From assembly GCA_040756995.1 (NCBI GenBank), contig JBFLYK010000003.1, forward strand, positions 62,001-126,000: 64,000 nucleotides of DNA, read 5' to 3'. Under the pieces are notes generated by a model. That model saw only the letters and a program-made list of their open reading frames with translations. It had not been told where the DNA came from and searched no databases. Below, in pieces: positions 59,591 to 64,000 of the stretch. Numbering within the stretch: position 1 is the first letter of the stretch; every line of letters starts with the position of its first letter. This DNA comes from BP-133 sp040756995 (GTDB taxonomy: Bacteria > Actinomycetota > Acidimicrobiia > IMCC26256 > BP-133). Both the position numbers and the translations under genes were made by a program.

Positions 59591-60697
59591 TCAGATCGGA
59601 CGGGCCAGCCGCTCGAGGGCCCACCGGCCGGCCTCCACCCCCGCCTCCTCGGCCAGCAGGCCGGCCCGGGACCACGCCTCGCCCGCCTGCCAGACGCGAT
59701 CCACGAGCGACAGCACGAGGACGTCGTCGAGGACGGGATCGGGCCCGCCCCCGTCAGAGGCGGAGGATCCCTCTTCGCCGGCCTCGGCCGGGGGCTTGAG
59801 CTCGTCGGCGACCTGGCCGGCGACCACGGCGCGGTGGGCGACACCTTCGGACCTCGCCCACTCGAGAACGGCGCCCGTCACCTTTCCGTCCAGGCTCGTG
59901 CGGTCGAAGCGGCCTTCGCCGGTCACGACGAGGTCGACGCCTTCCAGGGCGGCCTCGAACCCGGCGGCGGCCGCCACCACGTCGAAGCCGGCGTCGAGGC
60001 GGGCGCCGAGGGCGGCGAGGCCTCCGGCCAGGCCGCCGGCGGCGCCGGCGTGGGCCCGGCCGGTCACGTCGGTGCCCGTCCGCTGCCTGTAGACCTCGGC
60101 CAGGCGCTCGAGGCGGCGGGTGAGGAGCGCGACCTGGGCGGCCGTGGCGCCTTTCTGGGGGCCGAAGAGGCGGGCGGCGTCGAGGAACGGGGTCGTCACG
60201 TCGCAGGCCACCGTCACGTCGAGGCCGGCCAGTGACCAACCCAGGGCGTCGACGGCGCCCAGCCCGCCGTCGGTCATGGCCGAGCCGCCGACCGCCACCA
60301 CGATCCGCCGGGCGCCGACCCGGACGGCGGCCCGGATCAGCTCGCCCGTCCCCCGGCTGGTAGCCGCCAAGGGGTCGTTCGGGCCGGTGACCAGGGCCAG
60401 GCCGCTGGCCCGGGCCGACTCGATGACGGCCGTGCCGTCGGGCAGGAGACCCCACTCCGCCTCGACCGGATCACCCAGCGGACCGGTGACGGTGGCCCGC
60501 CGGCGGGAGCCGCCCCGGGCGGCCAGCAGGGCGTCGAGCGTCCCCTCGCCTCCGTCGGCCAGAGGCAGGCGGCGGACCTCGTCGAACCGCCGCCGGTCGA
60601 CCTCGGCCGCCTCGACGCCGCGGGCCAGCGCTTCCGCCGCTCCGGCGGCGGTCAGCGTGCCCCGAAACTTGTCCGGGCAGACGAGCGCCACAGCCAC
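59591..60697 (-). CDS. Glycerate kinase (GlxK/GarK type)
   Basis: 368 residues; GTG 60697 starts VAVALVCPDKFRGTLTA (GTG 60691 also possible). Shows the family motifs PLADGGEGTLDAL, TSRGTGELIRAAV, VAVGGSAMTDGGLGA, ACDVTTPFL, GPQKGAT and VVTGEGRFDRTSLDGKV. Type I glycerate kinases make 2-phosphoglycerate from D-glycerate. In this context it could recycle glycerate released from glucosylglycerate, which is consistent with gpgS only 3 kb away (inference). A ~45-residue acidic insert (EAGEEGSSASDGGGPD) is present near 300-315. Confidence 0.88.
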   Translation of the reverse strand: MAVALVCPDKFRGTLTAAGAAEALARGVEAAEVDRRRFDEVRRLPLADGGEGTLDALLAARGGSRRRATVTGPLGDPVEAEWGLLPDGTAVIESARASGLALVTGPNDPLAATSRGTGELIRAAVRVGARRIVVAVGGSAMTDGGLGAVDALGWSLAGLDVTVACDVTTPFLDAARLFGPQKGATAAQVALLTRRLERLAEVYRQRTGTDVTGRAHAGAAGGLAGGLAALGARLDAGFDVVAAAAGFEAALEGVDLVVTGEGRFDRTSLDGKVTGAVLEWARSEGVAHRAVVAGQVADELKPPAEAGEEGSSASDGGGPDPVLDDVLVLSLVDRVWQAGEAWSRAGLLAEEAGVEAGRWALERLARPI

Positions 60698-60742
60698 GGG
60701 CCAGAGTTGAACACACGCCGTGGGGTTGGGGCCCCACGGCAA

Positions 60743-60776
60743 GCGGCGGGATGCCCGGAGGGCAGGGGCCCGCCGC
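60743..60776 (-). terminator. Hairpin terminator downstream of the M23 peptidase gene
   Basis: Outer 8-bp stem (GCGGCGGG / CCCGCCGC) with an inner gccc/gggc stem, just past the stop at 60808 on the minus strand and before the glycerate kinase start. The stem is strong; no U tract is visible. Confidence 0.5.
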
Positions 60777-60807
60777 CATAAGCAACCTCAGGGCTGCGCC
60801 AGCAGGC

Positions 60808-62058
60808 CTAAGGCAGGTAGGGCCGGGGGTTGCGGGGCTGGGCGTCGACCCGGACCTCGAAGTGGAGGTGGTTCCCGGTGGAGTGGCCGGTGGTCCCGAC
60901 GAAGCCGAGGACGTCGCCCTGGTTGAGGACCTGCCCCTCGGCGCAGCCGATGCGGGACTGGTGGCCGTAGAGCGTGGCGATCCCGTCGCCGTGGTCGACC
61001 AGGACGGTGTTGCCGTAGCCGCCGAGCCAGCCGGTGTAGATCACCTCACCGGCCTTGGCCGCCACGATGGGGGTGCCGGAGCGGGCGGCGATGTCGATGC
61101 CGGTGTGCATCCGCCCCCATCGGGGCCCGTAGCCCGAGGTGACGACACCGTCCACCGGCCAGATGAACCCGCTGGGCGAAACGCCCGACCCCGTGCGCGG
61201 CAGGCGGCTCAGCCCGTTGCGGGCCGCCTGCCCCGCCGCGGCCCGGGCCCGCCGGGCCGCCTCGAGCGCCGCCTGCCGCTGGCGGATCAGCTCTTCGAGC
61301 CTCGTCTGTTCGGCGGCCAGGGCGTCGGCCTCGGCGGTGAGGACGGCGATCCGCTGGTCGAGCACCGCCTTGGCCGCCTCCTGGTCCTTCTTCAGCCGGG
61401 CCACGGCGGCCACCGCGGCCTGGGCGTCGGCCGACCGCTGCTTGGCCCGGTCCCGGGCCTCGGTCAGCGCCACCTCCTCCCGGGCCAGCTTCTGCTGCGT
61501 CCCGGTCAGGGCGGTGTAGGCGTTGTTGTCCTGCTCCTGGACGTCACGGACCAGTTCGGTCCGGCGGGCGACGTCGGTCAGGTTGCTGGGCAAGGCCAGC
61601 AGTTCGCCGGCCAGCGACAGATCGTCGAGCGGGCGCCCCTGCCCGCCCATGTAGGCCATGACCGCCCGGCGGTTGAAGATCTCCTTGCGGTGGGCCAGCT
61701 CCTGCTTCAGGGCGGCGATGTCGGCCGTGATCCTGACCACCGACGCCGCCGCCTGGTCGGCGTCGGACTGGGCGTCGGCCGCTTCGGCCTGGCGGTCGGC
61801 GAGATCGGCGGCGATCTCCTCCAGGTGCTTCTCGAGCTCCGTCTCCGACACCTGGGCCAGGTTGAGGTCGCGGCGGATCTGCTCCTGCTTACGCCTCGCC
61901 TCGTCGCGCCGCCGCTCGAGCTCGCCGCCCTTGGGTGGGCGAGCCTTGCCCTTCGCTCCCAGCGCGGCAGGGGTGCCGGCGAAGAGCATGGTGGCGGCAC
62001 ACGCAACGGCGATCCACGCCCGAGCGCCGAGCCGATGCCGGGCCGGTGGGTTTGTCAT
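60808..62058 (-). CDS. Secreted coiled-coil M23 metallopeptidase (EnvC/NlpD-like)
   Basis: 416 residues. Signal peptide (AWIAVACAATMLFAGTPAALG), a long coiled coil (~45-270; RRRDEARRKQEQIRRDL and later KQRSADAQAAVAAVARLKKDQ) and a LytM/M23 domain in the last ~125 residues. Zinc ligands are visible in MHTGIDIAA and HLHFEVRV, with the WPVDGVVTSGYGPRWG entry motif. It cleaves peptidoglycan cross-bridges or activates amidases during division. The short 95-bp upstream space shows no recognised riboswitch. Confidence 0.93.
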   Translation of the reverse strand: MTNPPARHRLGARAWIAVACAATMLFAGTPAALGAKGKARPPKGGELERRRDEARRKQEQIRRDLNLAQVSETELEKHLEEIAADLADRQAEAADAQSDADQAAASVVRITADIAALKQELAHRKEIFNRRAVMAYMGGQGRPLDDLSLAGELLALPSNLTDVARRTELVRDVQEQDNNAYTALTGTQQKLAREEVALTEARDRAKQRSADAQAAVAAVARLKKDQEAAKAVLDQRIAVLTAEADALAAEQTRLEELIRQRQAALEAARRARAAAGQAARNGLSRLPRTGSGVSPSGFIWPVDGVVTSGYGPRWGRMHTGIDIAARSGTPIVAAKAGEVIYTGWLGGYGNTVLVDHGDGIATLYGHQSRIGCAEGQVLNQGDVLGFVGTTGHSTGNHLHFEVRVDAQPRNPRPYLP

Positions 62059-62154
62059 GGGTGCGGTCCGGTCATTGGGGAGGTGCGAGCAGTTTCTGCC
62101 TCAACACGATCCGCTCAGTGTTACACGCCTGTAATTCGAACGGGCGGAATTCCG

Positions 62155-62706
62155 CTAGCCCGAGCCGATGATCACCACGCAGTCGGCCTCCGCCGCGCCC
62201 TCCATGCCGGCGGCGGCCGCCTCATCGAGGATCCCGGCGGTGGCCGGGATCCCGGTCGCCACCACCAGGGCCGTCGCCTCCTGGTCGAGACCCGGCCGGC
62301 AGAGGACGACACTGTCGGGCCGCCGGCTGGCGTTGCCCGGCGTCAGCGTGCGGTAGCCGACCACCTTCAGCCGCTCGGACATCGGGCCCGCCTGCTGGTT
62401 CTTCCCGCTGCCGTTGAGGACGAGCACGGCCAGGTCTCCCGGCGCCCGGGGGCCGGGCGGCGCCGTGCTGGCGGTGGTGGTGGACGTCTCCGCCGGCCCG
62501 ACCGGCGTTCCGGCCGGCGGCGGCTGTCCGCCGGCGGCGACGTCGGTGCTGGCGTCGCTCCACTGCAGCAGCACGATGCCGAGCACCAGGGCGACCGCGA
62601 CGAGCCCCGTCCCCCGGGCGAAGGCACCGAGGAAGGACCGGGTGAAGGACCCGGCCGCCGGAGGACGGCGGCGGGAGACCCCGGGCTCGATCGGGTAGTC
62701 GGTCAC
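62155..62706 (-). CDS. Membrane-anchored LytR_C-domain protein
   Basis: 183 residues: short cytoplasmic N terminus, one membrane helix (GTGLVAVALVLGIVLLQWS), Thr/Pro linker and an extracytoplasmic LytR C-terminal domain (LAVLVLNGSGKNQQAGPMSERLKVVGYRTL split over strands). It overlaps the DUF3263 gene by four bases. The DUF3263 / LytR_C order is conserved in actinobacteria, suggesting an envelope role. Confidence 0.88.
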   Translation of the reverse strand: MTDYPIEPGVSRRRPPAAGSFTRSFLGAFARGTGLVAVALVLGIVLLQWSDASTDVAAGGQPPPAGTPVGPAETSTTTASTAPPGPRAPGDLAVLVLNGSGKNQQAGPMSERLKVVGYRTLTPGNASRRPDSVVLCRPGLDQEATALVVATGIPATAGILDEAAAAGMEGAAEADCVVIIGSG

Positions 62707-62960
62707 CTCGATTCCGACCCGCCGTACTGCCGGTCGAAGCGGGCCCGCCGGCGGCGGTCCCGGTGGCGGCGCAGGCGCTTGACGACGAGCGGGTCGTAGT
62801 CGGCCACGCCGGGCTCGTCGAGGATGTCGTTCAGCAGCTGGTAGTAACGGGAGTCGGACAGCCCGAACCGCTCGCGGATCGCCTGGGCCTTGGTGCCCGG
62901 GAGGGCACGCCAGGTCCGCTCGAAGTCGATGATGTCGCGGCTCCGCTGCGAGAGCTCCAT
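62703..62960 (-). CDS. DUF3263 family protein
   Basis: 85 residues from ATG 62960 (the frame runs to 63035). Helical domain with RDIIDFERTWRALPGTKAQAIRERF, LSDSRYYQLLNDILDEPGVADYDPLVVKRLRRHRDRR; this pattern defines DUF3263, a small actinobacterial protein with an HTH-like look. Function unknown. It is translationally coupled to the LytR_C protein downstream. Confidence 0.88.
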   Translation of the reverse strand: MELSQRSRDIIDFERTWRALPGTKAQAIRERFGLSDSRYYQLLNDILDEPGVADYDPLVVKRLRRHRDRRRRARFDRQYGGSESR

Positions 62961-63311
62961 CAAGATTCTGATCCTCGACTGAAGGTAAGGCCAGGTCAAC
63001 GACCTCGCAGCGTGGTCGTAAGCGTTGGCTTTCATCTACCAGGGCCGTTCAGCCAGGAATCCCACCGTGAGCACTGGCACTGGGTGTCGAATTCTTCCAG
63101 CCGCCTCGGGCCGGAAGTCCTGTCAGGGCGTGGTTCCGGGCCCTCGGAAGGTTCACAGGGGCCGGCGGCATGCACGACTACAGCTGGCAGTTCTATTTAG
63201 CTAAATTCGGAGCCATCTATATAAAGAAGTCGCCGGGCTATTTCATGACGAAGCGATGAAGAAGGCTGATTTCGGGCGCGCTCGGACCACGCAGAGGAGT
63301 GCGGGGAGAGA
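62961..63311. other. 351-bp non-coding region with an AT-rich island
   Basis: No gene is visible between the DUF3263 start and tRNA-Thr. It contains a stretch of unusually low GC (about 63190-63270) with a 12-bp perfect palindrome ATTTAGCTAAAT at 63195-63206 and a TATATA run at 63218-63224. On the minus strand TATATAGAT could be a -10 element for the DUF3263 operon, but no convincing -35 is seen. Confidence 0.5.
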
Positions 63312-63384
63312 GCCCGAGGTGGGATTCGAACCCACGACCTGACGCTTACAAGGCGCCTGCTCTGACCGTCTGAGCTACTCGGGC
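63312..63384 (-). tRNA. tRNA-Thr (anticodon TGT)
   Basis: 73 nt without encoded CCA, on the minus strand. Acceptor stem GCCCGAG/CTCGGGC pairs perfectly; TAGCTCAG begins the D arm; the anticodon stem GGCGC/GCGTC encloses loop CTTGTAA (anticodon TGT); the T arm GTGGG-TTCGAAT-CCCAC is intact. Confidence 0.97.
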
Positions 63385-63416
63385 GGGCCGCCAGAGGGTA
63401 ACGCGGGCCGAAAAGA

Positions 63417-63442
63417 CGAGAGGCCCCCGGAGGGGCCTCTCG
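63417..63442 (-). terminator. Intrinsic terminator of the sigma-factor gene
   Basis: Perfect 11-bp arms (CGAGAGGCCCC / GGGGCCTCTCG) with a 4-base loop, followed on the minus strand by TCTTTT. It lies 29 bp past the sigma-factor stop and 32 bp from the tRNA. Confidence 0.85.
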
Positions 63443-63471
63443 ATGGTTCGCCGGGGAGCGAAAGTGGAGCG

Positions 63472-64000
63472 CTAGGCGACGTCTTCGGCGGCGGCCCGCT
63501 CCGCCAGGTGGACGTCGAGCTTGCGCTTGATGCGCTGGAGAGCGTTGTCGATCGACTTGACGTGCCGGCCGAGGACCTCGGCGATCTCCTGGTACGACTT
63601 GCCCTCGACGTAGAGCCGCAGGACCTCGACCTCGAGCTTCGAGAGCATCTCGCTCATCATCCGCCGCATGGAGCGCAGATCCTCCATGGAGATGATGAAC
63701 TCGATGGGGTCGATCAGGCCTTTTGCCTCCAGGACCTCCTCGACCGTGCCGCTGCCGTTCTCCTCGCCGGGGCGGGTGCCGGACAGCGACAGGTAGGAGT
63801 TGAGAGGCTGGTGCTTCTGGCGGGTCGCCGTCTTGATGGCGGTGATGATCTGCCGGGTGATGCAGAGCTCGGCGAAGGCCCGGAAAGAGGCCTGCCGGTC
63901 GGGGCGGAAGTCACGCACGGCCTTGAACAGGCCGATCATGCCCTCCTGCTCGATGTCGTCGGAGTCCGCCCCGATCAGGAAGTAGCCGCGGGCCTTGGCC
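63472..64000 (-). CDS. SigH-like RNA polymerase sigma factor, 3' part
   Basis: The gene continues beyond the right edge. Visible: region 2 fragment (KARGYFLIGADSDDIEQEGMIGLFKAVRDF split), FAELCITRQIITAIKTATRQKH, a region 3 spacer (LSGTRPGEENGSGTVEEVLEAKG) and region 4 (LSKLEVEVLRLYVEGKSYQEIAEVLGRHVKSIDNALQRIKRKL). The organisation is that of the SigH/Spo0H-type sigma-70 subgroup found in several deep-branching actinobacterial classes. Target promoters unknown. A U-tract terminator follows at 63417-63442. Confidence 0.92.
   Translation of the reverse strand, partial: AKARGYFLIGADSDDIEQEGMIGLFKAVRDFRPDRQASFRAFAELCITRQIITAIKTATRQKHQPLNSYLSLSGTRPGEENGSGTVEEVLEAKGLIDPIEFIISMEDLRSMRRMMSEMLSKLEVEVLRLYVEGKSYQEIAEVLGRHVKSIDNALQRIKRKLDVHLAERAAAEDVA

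Noticed and set aside
62059..62154. c-di-AMP riboswitch ahead of the M23 peptidase gene
   Set aside because: The 96-bp space is too short and lacks the conserved core.
60751..62799. Long plus-strand open frame across the M23 and LytR_C genes
   Set aside because: Shadow of two genes with signal peptide/zinc motifs and conserved synteny.
1..64000. CRISPR array, insertion sequence, prophage or integrase
   Set aside because: No regularly spaced repeats, transposase, integrase or phage structural gene was recognisable; the transposase-like HTH in 49492-50247 lacks any catalytic domain.

Overview
The window is about 64 kb of very GC-rich DNA from a bacterial draft assembly, with two runs of N (4035-4044 and 13823-13922). 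Gene content points to an actinobacterium, most likely class Acidimicrobiia. The evidence is a standalone groEL under a CIRCE operator, a DUF3263 / LytR_C gene pair, a CysO-like sulfur carrier, glucosyl-3-phosphoglycerate synthase, an actinobacterial-type coproheme decarboxylase and a secreted protein ending in tandem GYW...DGGIFAFGDA repeats. The class assignment is inference. No insertion sequence, phage gene, CRISPR array or rRNA was seen.

Layout. 1-4.9 kb: branched-chain amino-acid (Liv-type) ABC importer operon, with LivM and LivG fused in one polypeptide. 4.9-8.4 kb: DUF2269 membrane protein, coproheme decarboxylase, a duplicated palindromic repeat and a large surface-anchored protein. 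8.6-13.4 kb: groEL and stress/redox genes (thioredoxin-like, SnoaL-like, OsmC, flavin monooxygenase). 13.4-16.2 kb: secreted beta-propeller/repeat protein. 16.3-49.4 kb: a large surface-glycan locus. It holds two Wzc-like proteins, glycosyltransferases, a polysaccharide deacetylase, an NDP-sugar epimerase and dehydrogenase, an ABC flippase candidate, polymerase-like membrane proteins, and a single 1285-residue protein that joins PglF-, PglC- and PglE-like enzymes, with a PglD-like acetyltransferase in the convergent operon. Embedded at 17.6-22.7 kb is a compact cassette of PqqD proteins, an HPr-kinase-like ATPase fused to PqqD, a P-loop-less paralogue, an NTP_transf_5 protein, a Cys-rich Tat-exported protein and a sortase-type surface protein. 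It resembles the poorly understood HPr-rel-A systems and is the best candidate here for an undescribed system.

49.5-64 kb: an HTH/coiled-coil/Jag_N protein, a Kelch-like lipoprotein, a DEAD-box helicase, CysO-like carrier plus threonine synthase, a glucosylglycerate cassette (gpgS plus HAD phosphatase, with a glycerate kinase 2 kb away), BluB, an AI-2E-type permease, an M23 peptidase, LytR_C/DUF3263, tRNA-Thr(UGU) and a SigH-like sigma factor running off the right edge.

How the parts may work together (inference). The central locus could make a nucleotide-activated di-N-acetylated amino sugar on a lipid carrier (PglF/E/D/C activities), extend it with several glycosyltransferases, move it across the membrane with the ABC protein and polymerise it under Wzc-like control. 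The PqqD/kinase cassette would modify or guide a secreted peptide in the same envelope programme. No oligosaccharyltransferase and no sortase is encoded inside the window.
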